A stretch of DNA of 15,127 bases from Clostridia bacterium (GCA_017412025.1 JAFQOY010000144.1:1-15127); one strand, 5' to 3'; shown: positions 1-6,630, counted from the first letter of the stretch. The notes: generated from the letters alone by a model not told the origin. Translations and numbers: made by a program.

Positions 1-1
1 G

Positions 2-289
2 GCGATGCGTTTTATTCTCTTTGTGCCCGCGCAGCTGCTGTTTATGGTGGCCGCTGCGGTTTATATGGTGGTTGACATGGGCGTTGCGCCCTATGACGCC
101 ATTCCTCAGATCATCGCAAGGCGCAGAGGGTGGTCGTTCCGCCTGGTGCGTGTCGCGTGGGATACGTTTATGATGGTCGGCGGATACCTGCTTGGTTCCA
201 CTGTCGGCCTTGTGACGATGGTCATTGCCTTCGGCATGGGACCGCTGCTCACGTATATGGCGCGAAAGCTCAGACCATATCTCAACTGA
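2..289 (+). CDS. YczE/YitT-like integral membrane protein, C-terminal part (5' truncated)
   Basis: The reading frame is open to the left edge and ends with TGA at 287-289. The codon before the first visible ATG (5-7) is also open and no ribosome binding site can be seen, so this is most likely the tail of a longer gene. About 94 residues remain, against roughly 200 in the family. The sequence has hydrophobic segments near residues 3-24, 50-68 and 70-86, and the stretch GVAPYDAIP followed by a WD pair. This pattern resembles the COG2364 (YczE/YyaS/YitT-like) membrane proteins, whose substrate is unknown. The assignment rests on pattern recognition of a fragment. It is followed by a likely terminator at 302-328, so it closes its transcription unit. 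Confidence 0.6.
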   Translation, partial: AMRFILFVPAQLLFMVAAAVYMVVDMGVAPYDAIPQIIARRRGWSFRLVRVAWDTFMMVGGYLLGSTVGLVTMVIAFGMGPLLTYMARKLRPYLN

Positions 290-301
290 ACAGGGCTTCT
301 G

Positions 302-328
302 CGCCGTCCGCTGCTGCGGGCGGCGTTT
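302..328 (+). terminator. Rho-independent terminator after the YczE-like gene
   Basis: A 10-base-pair GC-rich stem (302-311 with 316-325, one G-T wobble) closes a TGCT loop and runs into GTTTGG. It starts 12 bases after the stop codon. The T tract is short, so it may be only moderately efficient. Confidence 0.55.
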
Positions 329-331
329 GGC

Positions 332-360
332 TTGCAATTTGTATGGACCCATGGTATCAT
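332..360 (+). promoter_or_regulatory. Predicted sigma-A promoter for the RNA methyltransferase gene
   Basis: TTGCAA (332-337) and TATCAT (355-360) are separated by exactly 17 bases, 54 bases before the chosen ATG. It follows directly on the upstream terminator, which fits a separate transcription unit. Confidence 0.5.
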
Positions 361-413
361 CAGAAAAAACAGATGACAATTGCGGCCGGAGGCTGTCCGG
401 CGGGGAGGATCAC

Positions 414-1322
414 ATGCACGAGGGAGTACCGGTATATCTTGCGCAGCTGTTGACCGGCCAGTATGGAGAAGAGACGGCAGAGAGAATTGCGGCAGGCTTT
501 GAAGCCGGACGCGCAGTGACGCTGCGCGCCAACAGGCTCAAAACAGATGCGCAGACCGTGGCGAAGAAGCTTGCGCTGCATGGGATTGAGACGGAGGCTG
601 TCCCGTGGAGCGAAGACGCGCTGATTGTCCGCGGCGCGAGGGAGGATGCGCTGACTGCGCTGGATTTGTATGAGAATGGAGAAATCTATCTGCAGAGCCT
701 GTCCTCGATGATTCCGCCTGTGCTGCTTCATGCAAAGCCGGGCGAGAATATTCTGGATATGGCGGCGGCCCCGGGCGGCAAGACGACGCAGATTGCAGCG
801 CTGACGGGGAACCGGGCGATGATTACCGCCTGTGAGATGAACAAAATCCGCGCAGACCGCCTGCGCTACAACGTCGCGCGCCAGGGCGCTTCGCGCGTGA
901 CGGTGATGAATATCGACGCCCGTAATCTCGACGATCTGTTTTCCTTCGACCGGATTTTGCTGGATGCGCCCTGCTCGGGCAGCGGCACGGTGCTGCTTGG
1001 CGATCCCCGGTCAAAGGGGCAGTTTAACCAGCGCAATCTGGAAAAGACGACGAAGGCGCAGGAAGCGCTGCTTTCAAAGGCGCTCAGGCTGCTCAGGCCG
1101 GGCTGCGAGATGGTGTATTCCACCTGTTCTGTGCTGGAGCAGGAGAATGAAAACATCGTCAGACGCGCGCTGAAGAAGGCGGACGCAGAGGTTGTGCCGC
1201 TTGATCTTTCTTCGTTCGGCGCTGTGCCGCAGCTGCCGGTAAGCATACCGGGTACGCTTTGCGTATGCCCGGATGAGCTCTATGAGGGATTCTTCGTGGC
1301 GAAGCTCCGCAGAAGAAAATGA
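414..1322 (+). CDS. RsmB/NOP-family RNA (cytosine-5) methyltransferase
   Basis: A 302-residue cytoplasmic SAM-dependent enzyme predicted to methylate cytosine C5 in RNA, probably rRNA. The SAM-binding motif DMAAAPGGKT is at residues 115-124. The two catalytic cysteines of the family are present: C187 in DAPCSGSGT and C238 in YSTCS, the latter being the usual nucleophile. The N-terminal 90 residues match the short NOL1/NOP2/Sun N domain, and there is no NusB-like domain as in E. coli RsmB. The ATG at 414 is preferred because GGGGAGG lies 6-10 bases upstream; the frame is open back to 225, but that extension has no ribosome binding site and no family similarity. The exact target (16S C967, C1407 or another site) cannot be decided from the sequence. 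The gene appears monocistronic. Confidence 0.9.
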   Translation: MHEGVPVYLAQLLTGQYGEETAERIAAGFEAGRAVTLRANRLKTDAQTVAKKLALHGIETEAVPWSEDALIVRGAREDALTALDLYENGEIYLQSLSSMIPPVLLHAKPGENILDMAAAPGGKTTQIAALTGNRAMITACEMNKIRADRLRYNVARQGASRVTVMNIDARNLDDLFSFDRILLDAPCSGSGTVLLGDPRSKGQFNQRNLEKTTKAQEALLSKALRLLRPGCEMVYSTCSVLEQENENIVRRALKKADAEVVPLDLSSFGAVPQLPVSIPGTLCVCPDELYEGFFVAKLRRRK

Positions 1323-1554
1323 CAGGCTCTTGAGGAGCAGAGAATATCGCAGATGAGAAAACGCCGGAGGCGCGCAGCGCCTCCGGTACAGCCTGTCAAA
1401 AAAGTATTTTGACAGGCTGGTGGACGGGGGAACCTTTCCCCCGCCACAGCCACCCCCTACAGATTTCACTTGAATCCTGCGGATTCCGGTCGTGAAATCT
1501 GCAAGGAAACGATTTTTCTTCCGGGAAATGGGATTTCCCTCCATCAAAATCGAT

Positions 1555-1592
1555 TCGGTCGCGCCGTACACGCCGCCGCGACCGATTTTTTT
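1555..1592 (+). terminator. Terminator-like hairpin inside the repeat block
   Basis: The stem TCGGTCGCG/CGCGACCGA (1555-1563 and 1577-1585) is followed at once by seven T residues (1586-1592). This is the best intrinsic terminator downstream of the methyltransferase gene, although it lies about 230 bases after that stop codon. Confidence 0.5.
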
Positions 1593-1621
1593 GTTCTATG
1601 CAGGTTTTTTGACAATCTGCG

Positions 1622-1652
1622 CCGGAGACGCGCAGCGCCTCCGGTATTTTTT
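1622..1652 (+). terminator. Second terminator-like hairpin, copy of the 1364-1386 hairpin
   Basis: A CCGGAG...CTCCGG stem with GCA loop and one A-C mismatch is followed by TATTTTTT. It is 25/26 identical to the hairpin at 1363-1388 but, unlike that copy, it carries a T tract. Confidence 0.5.
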
Positions 1653-1793
1653 CGCTGAGCAGATTTGAGGCGCTTTTTTGCCCGCGGCGGACGATCCTGT
1701 ACAGAATTGGAAAAAACAATGGGAAAGACGGCGGAAAACCGGGAGAAAAATGACGAAATATAAAGTGCAGATTGGGATTGGGTTAAATTCTTC

Positions 1794-1822
1794 TTGTCAG
1801 AGCGAAACAAGTCCATTATAAT
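1794..1822 (+). promoter_or_regulatory. Sigma-A promoter for the Na/Pi cotransporter gene
   Basis: TTGTCA (1794-1799) and a perfect TATAAT (1817-1822) are 17 bases apart. The predicted transcript would begin close to a small GTCTGA/TCAGAC hairpin (1829-1847), about 50 bases before the ATG at 1895. No phosphate-specific operator could be recognised. Confidence 0.75.
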
Positions 1823-1894
1823 AGAAAAGTCTGATGTTTTTTCAGACGGCCATTTTGCTGTATTCCATTTTATCAACATTGGAGAGCATACGAA

Positions 1895-3694
1895 ATGAAT
1901 ACGATTCTGACTGTGATCAAGCTTTTCGGCGGTCTGGCCATGTTCCTTTACGGTATGGAGATCATGGGCGATGGCCTGAAGCAGGGATCAGGCGAAACAC
2001 TGAAGAAGTTTCTGGGCAAGCTGACGCAGAACGCTGTGATGGGTCTTGTCACCGGTACGCTAGTGACGGCGATCATCCAGAGCTCCACGGCGACGATCGT
2101 GCTGACGGTCGCGCTCATCGGCGCCGGCATCCTCAACCTGAAGCAGGCGGTCTCCATCGTGCTGGGCGCCAACATCGGCACCACAGTCACTGCGCAGATC
2201 ATCCGCCTGATGGACATTGAGACGTCAAGCGGTTCGCTGCTGACGTTCTTCAAGCCCGACACGCTCGCTCCGCTTGCGCTGGTCATCGGCATTCTGCTGT
2301 TCATGTTTATCAAGAAGAGCGGTTCCAAGAACGTGGGCATGATCTGTCTGGGCTTTGGCATCCTGTTTACCGGCATGATGTCCATGACCGACGCCGTGGA
2401 GCCGCTTGCCGAGTCTCAGGCGTTTGTCGATGTGCTGGGCTATTTTACCGATATGCCGATGGTCGGCATTTTGACGGGCCTTGTGCTGACGGTCATCGTG
2501 CAGAGTTCCTCTGCAATGGTCGGTATTCTTCAGGCGCTGTCCTCCACCGGCGTGATGACCTTTGAACTGGTGTATCCGATCATCATGGGCATCAACCTGG
2601 GCACCTGCGTGACGACGGCGCTGGTCTGTTCCATCGGCACGACGAAGGACGCCAAGCGAACCGGCGTTGTGCATATCGTCTTCAACTGCATCGGTACCGT
2701 GCTGTTCATGATCGCGATGGCGGTCATCCGCAGCGCCGGTGGTTTCCCGCAGCTGTGGACCAGCGTGGTCAACAGCGGCGGCATCGCGAACTTCCAGACG
2801 GTTTTCAATCTCGTGACCGCGGTTGTGCTGGTTCCCTTTACCGGGCTGCTGGTGAAGCTCTCCTGCGTCATCGTCAAGGACGAGCCGCAGAAGGAGGACA
2901 AGTATCCGGAGCTTGCGCCGCTTGATGAGAAGCTTATGATTTCTCCGGCGGTTGCGCTTGCCGAGGCGCAGCGCGCGGTGGCCGCCATGACCCGGATCGC
3001 CAAGGAAAACTTTGCGCGCAGCCTTGAGCAGTTTGCGGAGTATAAGGCTGCGATGACGGAAGAGATCAACGAGTGTGAGGACAGGATTGACACCTTTGCC
3101 GACGACGCTGACAACTTCCTGATCGATCTGAGCCGCAGCGTAAAGAACCCGGCGGAAAAGCGCCAGCTGAACATGCTCATGCAGTGCATCCCGGACGTGG
3201 AACGCGTGGGCGACTATGCGACCAACTTTGACGAGATGGCGCAGAAGATGCACGACACCGGCCTCAGGTTCTCCGAGAGCGCGCAGAAGGAACTGCGCAT
3301 CCTCGGCGAGGCGATTCAGGAGATCCTGGATCTGACGGTGACTGCGCTTGAAAACGACAGCGAGCATGCTGCACGCCGCATTGAGCCGCTTGAAGAGGTT
3401 ATCGACGATATCGTGCTCATGCTCAAAGACCGCCATACGGCCCGCCTGTGCGAGGGCGTGTGCACGATTGACTCCGGTCTGGTGTTCATGGATATGCTGA
3501 CGTATATGGAGCGTGCCGCGGATCAGTGCTCCAGCATCGCGATGATGATGCTCAGCAAGCACAACGACGAGATCCTGCACAACCACCATCACTATCTGCA
3601 GGTGCTGCACGAGTCCGGCGAACAGAGCTACGTCGCCGAGCAGGAGCGCCGCAGGGAGCAGTTCCTCAAGCCGCTCGAGAAAATTGCGCTTTGA
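1895..3694 (+). CDS. Na+/phosphate cotransporter family protein with C-terminal PhoU-like domain
   Basis: A 599-residue inner-membrane transporter predicted to import phosphate with Na+ (NptA/YjbB/SLC34-like). The N-terminal 325 residues are strongly hydrophobic and contain the family's inverted-repeat signatures: QSSTAT at 62-67 followed by GANIGTT near 91-97, and QSSSAM at 203-208 followed by GINLGT near 232-237. From about residue 350 to 590 the protein is soluble and helical, with an acidic PhoU-like four-helix pattern, as in many bacterial NptA-type proteins; PhoU domains are generally linked to control of phosphate uptake. GGAG lies 10 bases before the ATG. The gene has its own promoter and terminator and is monocistronic. 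Some relatives may export phosphate, so direction is inferred. Confidence 0.9.
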   Translation: MNTILTVIKLFGGLAMFLYGMEIMGDGLKQGSGETLKKFLGKLTQNAVMGLVTGTLVTAIIQSSTATIVLTVALIGAGILNLKQAVSIVLGANIGTTVTAQIIRLMDIETSSGSLLTFFKPDTLAPLALVIGILLFMFIKKSGSKNVGMICLGFGILFTGMMSMTDAVEPLAESQAFVDVLGYFTDMPMVGILTGLVLTVIVQSSSAMVGILQALSSTGVMTFELVYPIIMGINLGTCVTTALVCSIGTTKDAKRTGVVHIVFNCIGTVLFMIAMAVIRSAGGFPQLWTSVVNSGGIANFQTVFNLVTAVVLVPFTGLLVKLSCVIVKDEPQKEDKYPELAPLDEKLMISPAVALAEAQRAVAAMTRIAKENFARSLEQFAEYKAAMTEEINECEDRIDTFADDADNFLIDLSRSVKNPAEKRQLNMLMQCIPDVERVGDYATNFDEMAQKMHDTGLRFSESAQKELRILGEAIQEILDLTVTALENDSEHAARRIEPLEEVIDDIVLMLKDRHTARLCEGVCTIDSGLVFMDMLTYMERAADQCSSIAMMMLSKHNDEILHNHHHYLQVLHESGEQSYVAEQERRREQFLKPLEKIAL

Positions 3695-3700
3695 CAGTCA

Positions 3701-3743
3701 AAAGAGAGCCTGTACGCCTGATGACAGCGTGCAGGCTCTCTTT
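3701..3743 (+). terminator. Strong intrinsic terminator of the Na/Pi cotransporter gene
   Basis: A 17-base-pair stem (3701-3717 with 3727-3743, one G-T wobble) begins 6 bases after the stop codon, with A residues at its 5' side and TTT at its 3' end. The A-rich left arm means it could also work on the opposite strand. Confidence 0.8.
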
Positions 3744-3813
3744 GCGGTTGCATAGCGATCCGCGCATGGATGCAGGCGCATCAGACCGAGTTCGACGCGG
3801 CGAAGCCTGACCC

Positions 3814-3845
3814 AAAAAGAAAGACCCTGGCAGCTGCCAGGGTCT
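3814..3845 (-). terminator. Intrinsic terminator of the tRNA-Leu transcript
   Basis: A perfect 24-base palindrome (3822-3845, centre CAGCTG) lies 6 bases beyond the encoded CCA end of the tRNA. On the - strand it is followed by TTCTTTTT, the usual terminator layout. Confidence 0.8.
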
Positions 3846-3851
3846 ATCGCA

Positions 3852-3935
3852 TGGTGCCGGTGGTGGGACTCGAACCCACACGGGTCTCCCCAACGGATTT
3901 TGAATCCGTCACGTCTGCCATTCCATCACACCGGC
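3852..3935 (-). tRNA. tRNA-Leu (anticodon CAA), CCA end encoded
   Basis: Read on the - strand, the acceptor arms GCCGGTG and CACCGGC pair. The anticodon stem ACGGA/TCCGT encloses the loop TTCAAAA, which gives anticodon CAA for TTG codons. A GGG/CCC variable arm and the T arm GTGGG-TTCGAGT-CCCAC follow, then discriminator A and an encoded CCA. The D arm has the GGAATGGCAGAC pattern typical of class II leucine tRNAs. The extra arm (13 bases including flanks) confirms class II. It lies downstream of a - strand promoter and a proposed small peptide gene and upstream of a terminator, so it may be co-transcribed with that peptide gene. Confidence 0.95.
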
Positions 3936-4002
3936 AAATGGATGAAAGACTTCATTCAGTATATCCAAATCAGGGGGGAAAGTCAAGCAGATCAGCCGGA
4001 TT

Positions 4003-4167
4003 TTATCCAAGCAGATCCAGATACCGGTCGCCGGTTGGGCGGCGGGGATGCTCGACAGCCTGATAACGGAGCAGCTCATTTTCCTTCCTGCAGCAGGACG
4101 AGACGTAGCAGCATCCTTCCAGCGCGAAAAGAATCAGAAACAGACAGGTACAGATAATCAGAGGCAA
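4003..4167 (-). CDS. Proposed Cys-rich small membrane protein, 54 residues, TTG start
   Basis: A short frame on the - strand starts with TTG at 4167 and ends with TAA at 4005-4003. AAAGGAG (4183-4177) is placed 9 bases before the TTG, and TATAAT (4219-4214) about 45 bases upstream gives a plausible promoter. The peptide begins with a hydrophobic helix (PLIICTCLFLILFAL, residues 2-16), then a CC pair at 19-20, another at 25-26, and a charged polar tail ending DRYLDLLG. It has six cysteines in its first 26 residues. This is the architecture of single-pass small membrane proteins. No family is recognised and the function is unknown. It is divergent from the KdpD-like kinase and precedes tRNA-Leu. 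The ribosome binding site and promoter are the main support; conservation is untested. Confidence 0.5.
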   Translation of the reverse strand: MPLIICTCLFLILFALEGCCYVSSCCRKENELLRYQAVEHPRRPTGDRYLDLLG

Positions 4168-4213
4168 AAGACTGGTCTCCTTTATAAGTGTGATATAAAA
4201 ACAAACGAGGGCG

Positions 4214-4219
4214 ATTATA
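4214..4219 (-). promoter_or_regulatory. -10 element of a - strand promoter (small peptide / tRNA-Leu unit)
   Basis: A perfect TATAAT on the - strand (4219 to 4214). The -35 region, 17 bases further upstream, reads TTTTCT (4242-4237), which is weak. It is divergent from the kinase promoter at 4328-4336. Confidence 0.45.
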
Positions 4220-4327
4220 ACACGGGAAGACGAAAAAGAAAAGCAAAAGTTTATTACAAATCAGGCCGGATAATTTAACACTTGGAATCGGGGGAGCCAA
4301 TCTTAACAGTAAATTGACGGTATGCTA

Positions 4328-4336
4328 TGATATAAT
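4328..4336 (+). promoter_or_regulatory. Extended -10 promoter of the KdpD/KdpE-like operon
   Basis: TGATATAAT combines a perfect TATAAT (4331-4336) with the TGn extension. No good -35 hexamer lies 17 bases upstream: TTGACG at 4314-4319 is only 11 bases away, and TTAACA at 4303-4308 is 22 bases away. Dependence on the extended -10 or on an activator is possible. Confidence 0.55.
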
Positions 4337-4364
4337 CAATAAGTAAACGGAGGCATATTGTGAT

Positions 4365-5483
4365 ATGATCAGATTGTACGGAGTATTGGGATGGCTGCGT
4401 GAAGCGCTTATCCCTCGGGGACAGAGCGGCAGGCAGATTTCGCGCAATATGGGTATCACGCTGGGGCTGCTTGGCGTATCGGCGCTGTTCTGCGCGTTCC
4501 TCATTTCTGTCGGTGATACGGACAGCGCAGTTCCGCTCGTGTTTGTGCTTGCTGTGCTGCTGACGGCGCGCTTTACGGACGGCTATTTTTACGGTCTGTT
4601 TGCGACGATTGCATCGGTCTTTGGCGTTAACTATGCTTTTACTTATCCGTATTTCAGCTTTAACTTTACCCTTACAGGATATCCGCTGACGTTTCTGACG
4701 ATGTTTGCCGTTTCGCTGGTTGTCGGCATGCTGACTGAGCAGAACAAAAGGCAGAACAGAATTGAAGCCGAGGCGGAGAGGGAAAAGATGAAGGCCAATC
4801 TGCTGCGCTCGGTGTCGCATGACCTGCGTACGCCGCTGACGGCGATTTACGGTTCGTCCAGCGCGGTGCTTGAGAATTACGATTCGTTCAGCGACGATGT
4901 GAAAAAAGATCTGATCGAGCATGTGCGCGACGATGCGCAGTGGCTTGTGCGGCTGGTAGAGAATATTCTGTCGATTACGCGGATCAAGGACGGCGTCGTG
5001 AGAATCAAAAAGATGCCGGAAGCGGTAGAGGAAATTGTCGCCGAGGCCGCAGCAAAATTCAAGAAGAACCGCTGCATGCCGGTCAGGGTGCATGTGCCGG
5101 ACGAGCTGATTCTCGTGCCGATGGACGCGACGCTGATTGAGCAGGTGCTGGTCAACCTGCTGGAAAACGTGGTTATCCATGCGAGCGGTGCGACGGAAAT
5201 CATCCTGAGCGTAAAGCGCAGCGATGAGGGCGCCTGTTTCTGTGTGACGGATAACGGAAAAGGCATTGACGATGATGTGCTGCCCAAGTTGTTTGAGGAG
5301 ATGTTTCCGCATGCGAAGGATCTGAATGCGGATGGACGGCGCTCGATGGGGATTGGGCTTTCTGCATGCATGAGCATTGTGCGCGCACACGGCGGCACGA
5401 TGTATGCGCAGAACAGGCCTGAGGGCGGCGCAGATGTGGGATTTGTTTTACCGATGGAGGAGGAAAACCGAAGTGGCAGTTAA
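4365..5483 (+). CDS. Short KdpD-like sensor histidine kinase (DUF4118 sensor, no KdpD/Usp N-terminus)
   Basis: A 372-residue membrane kinase. Hydrophobic segments lie at about 30-50, 55-70, 73-92 and 105-123, and the middle part (FATIASVFGVNYAF...FTLTGYPLTF) matches the DUF4118 four-helix sensor of KdpD. The H box SVSHDLRTPLTAIYG has the phosphoacceptor at H152. The ATPase boxes follow: N box NLLENVVIH (264-272), G1 DNGKGI (296-301), G2 GIGLSAC (329-335). Full KdpD has about 900 residues with an N-terminal KdpD domain and a Usp domain; both are absent, and the preceding bases hold promoters rather than a lost domain. GGAGG (4349-4353) precedes the ATG. The 3' end overlaps the regulator gene by 11 bases. 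No kdpFABC or Trk gene is in the window, so a role in K+ response is only inferred. Confidence 0.88.
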   Translation: MIRLYGVLGWLREALIPRGQSGRQISRNMGITLGLLGVSALFCAFLISVGDTDSAVPLVFVLAVLLTARFTDGYFYGLFATIASVFGVNYAFTYPYFSFNFTLTGYPLTFLTMFAVSLVVGMLTEQNKRQNRIEAEAEREKMKANLLRSVSHDLRTPLTAIYGSSSAVLENYDSFSDDVKKDLIEHVRDDAQWLVRLVENILSITRIKDGVVRIKKMPEAVEEIVAEAAAKFKKNRCMPVRVHVPDELILVPMDATLIEQVLVNLLENVVIHASGATEIILSVKRSDEGACFCVTDNGKGIDDDVLPKLFEEMFPHAKDLNADGRRSMGIGLSACMSIVRAHGGTMYAQNRPEGGADVGFVLPMEEENRSGS

Positions 5484-6180
5484 GGGAAAGGTGCTCATCG
5501 TTGAGGATGATCGCGCGATATGCAATTTCATAAGGCGGGTGCTGGAGGCCAACGGATATGAACCGCTGATTGTGGGCACCGGGCGCGAGGCGATCAGCCT
5601 GCTGGCGTCGCATTGTCCGGATGTGGTGATTCTGGATCTGGGGCTGCCGGATATGGACGGTATGGAGGTGCTGCACGACCTTCGGCAGTGGTCGCTGATG
5701 CCTGTGGTGGTGGTCTCCGCGCGCACGGACGAGCGCGAGAAGGTGAAAGCACTGGACGCCGGAGCAGACGACTATATCACCAAGCCGTTTGGCACGTCCG
5801 AGCTGCTGGCGCGCATCCGCACGGCGATCCGTCATACGCGCATGGTCGGCGGCAGCAGCGCGATTGCGCGCAGCAATCGCTTTACGGCGAAGGGGCTTGT
5901 GATTGACTATGACAAGTACCGCGTGTACATCGACGGAGAGGACGCGAACCTGACGCAGAATGAGTTCAAGCTTGTGGCGCTCCTTGGCCGCTATGCGGGC
6001 CGCGTGCTGACCTATGATTACCTGATCCGCGAAATCTGGGGGCCGAACAAGACGTACGACAATCAGATCCTGCGTGTGAACATGGCCAACATCCGCCGCA
6101 AGATCGAAAAGAATCCGGGCGAGCCGCAGTACATTTTCACTGAGGTCGGCGTCGGATACCGGATGATCGAGGGCGACTGA
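5473..6180 (+). CDS. KdpE-like OmpR-family response regulator
   Basis: A 235-residue DNA-binding regulator, partner of the overlapping kinase. The receiver domain (about 5-118) has the acidic pair D12/D13, phosphoacceptor D55 in VVILDLGLPDMDG, S82 in VVSAR and K104 in YITKPF. The winged-helix domain (about 135-233) contains LTQNEFKLVALL, DYLIREIWG and the ending VGVGYRMIE. The receiver wording (LGLPDMDG, LRQWSLMPVVVVSAR) is closest to KdpE. The start is GTG at 5473, set by GGAGGAGG (5456-5463) nine bases upstream; an ATG-led extension back to 5377 would lie inside the kinase gene without a ribosome binding site. The overlap implies coupled translation. The target genes are not visible here. 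Confidence 0.9.
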   Translation: MAVKGKVLIVEDDRAICNFIRRVLEANGYEPLIVGTGREAISLLASHCPDVVILDLGLPDMDGMEVLHDLRQWSLMPVVVVSARTDEREKVKALDAGADDYITKPFGTSELLARIRTAIRHTRMVGGSSAIARSNRFTAKGLVIDYDKYRVYIDGEDANLTQNEFKLVALLGRYAGRVLTYDYLIREIWGPNKTYDNQILRVNMANIRRKIEKNPGEPQYIFTEVGVGYRMIEGD

Positions 6181-6445
6181 GCGCAATTCCGCCAGTGGCG
6201 GAAATAATTGCGCGAAGCCGGGAAATCGTAAGGAGCAGCGGAAGCTGCGACTATACGAGTTTCCAGGGGACGGGCGCAATTCCGCCAGTGGCGGAAATAA
6301 TCGCGCGAAGTCGGGAAATCGTAAGGAGCAGCGGAAGCTGCGACTATACGAGTTTCCAGGGGACGGACGCAATTCCGCCGTTGGCGGAAATAATTGCGCG
6401 AAGTCGGGAAATCGTAAGGAGCAGCGGAAGCTGCGACTATACGAG
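6181..6445 (+). repeat. 93-base tandem repeat, 2.85 copies, each with two hairpins
   Basis: Units begin at 6181, 6274 and 6367 (period exactly 93); the third stops after 79 bases at 6445. Units 1 and 2 differ at only two positions. Each unit has hairpin 1 (GCGCAAT-TCCGCC, loop AGT, GGCGGA-bulge-ATTGCGC) and hairpin 2 (GGAAATCGTA / TACGA-G-TTTCC outer stem, internal loop AGGA versus GACTA, inner stem GCAGC/GCTGC capped by a GGAA tetraloop). In unit 3 the hairpin 1 loop is GTT and the hairpin 2 outer TTTCC arm is missing. The array starts directly after the regulator's stop codon and ends before the terminator at 6480, so it should be the 3' untranslated part of that mRNA. Because 93 is divisible by three, long repetitive frames arise by chance; none has a ribosome binding site. 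Confidence 0.9.
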
Positions 6446-6479
6446 CTGTCGTATGCCGTTTCAGAAGAATGCTTGATTG

Positions 6480-6512
6480 AGAGAGGCGCTTTTGCCTCTC
6501 TTTTAAGTTTTT
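6480..6512 (+). terminator. Intrinsic terminator of the KdpD/KdpE-like operon
   Basis: AGAGAGGC (6480-6487) pairs with GCCTCTCT (6494-6501) across a six-base loop and is followed by TTT, AAG and TTTTT. It lies 300 bases after the regulator stop codon, with the tandem repeat between. Confidence 0.75.
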
Positions 6513-6538
6513 CTGGCATAGTATGGAAAACTTGCCCA

Positions 6539-6567
6539 TTTACATTGCGCGGTACTGCGCGTATAAT
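6539..6567 (+). promoter_or_regulatory. Sigma-A promoter of nfnAB with a palindrome in its spacer
   Basis: TTTACA (6539-6544) and TATAAT (6562-6567) are 17 bases apart. The spacer carries GCGC-G-GTAC-T-GCGC (6547-6560), symmetric except for two positions, which is a candidate operator. The transcript leader would be about 60 bases. The regulator is unknown; the site does not look like a Rex box. Confidence 0.65.
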
Positions 6568-6630
6568 AGATTTCACGTTTATATTGAACGCTGATCATGT
6601 ATGATATCCTGCTTTGTAGGAGGAATGAAT

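Larger units (their letters stand above)
1323..1680. repeat. Non-coding block of clustered inverted repeats, possibly a miniature repeat element
   Basis: No credible gene is visible here. The block holds at least six hairpins: CCGGAGGCGC/GCGCCTCCGG (1364-1386); CAGCCTGTCAAAA and its complement (1389-1419); CGGGGGAA/TTCCCCCG (1425-1443); CAGATTTCAC/GTGAAATCTG with inner GAATCC/GGATTC (1460-1501); GGGAAAT/ATTTCCC (1523-1539); and TCGGTCGCG/CGCGACCGA (1555-1585). A near-identical copy of the first hairpin returns at 1621-1646. The two ends mirror each other: hairpin followed by TGTCAAAAAA on the left, TTTTTTGACA followed by hairpin on the right. TGACAGGCT occurs at 1320-1328, inverted at 1390-1398, and again at 1410-1418. 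This looks like a compact non-autonomous repeat of MITE or REP type, or a highly structured 3' region. Confidence 0.55.

Noticed and set aside
225..413. Upstream extension of the RNA methyltransferase frame to 225
   Set aside because: It overlaps the terminator and promoter of the intergenic region, has no ribosome binding site and adds sequence unlike the family; ATG 414 has GGGGAGG.
2225..3610. Long - strand frame opposite the Na/Pi cotransporter gene
   Set aside because: Composition is dominated by His, Arg and Asp from antisense reading of a GC-rich gene; no start signals or domains.
4076..4300. Alternative - strand frame of 74 residues overlapping the proposed small peptide
   Set aside because: Its start lies upstream of the - strand TATAAT, so the predicted transcript would not include it, and it has no ribosome binding site; the TTG-start frame at 4167 has both signals.
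4275..5390. Long - strand frame opposite the KdpD-like kinase
   Set aside because: Antisense shadow with His/Arg/Gln-rich composition; the + strand frame has all kinase motifs.
6181..6445. CRISPR array
   Set aside because: Units are contiguous 93-base repeats with no unique spacers and no cas genes nearby.
6195..6476. Repeat protein with 31-residue units encoded by the tandem repeat
   Set aside because: GTG start without a ribosome binding site; the repeat is open in more than one frame because its length is a multiple of three, and the hairpins point to an RNA or DNA element.
5200..6576. Long - strand frame across the KdpE-like gene and the tandem repeat
   Set aside because: Extends only because the 93-base repeat stays in frame; no ribosome binding site or recognisable domain.
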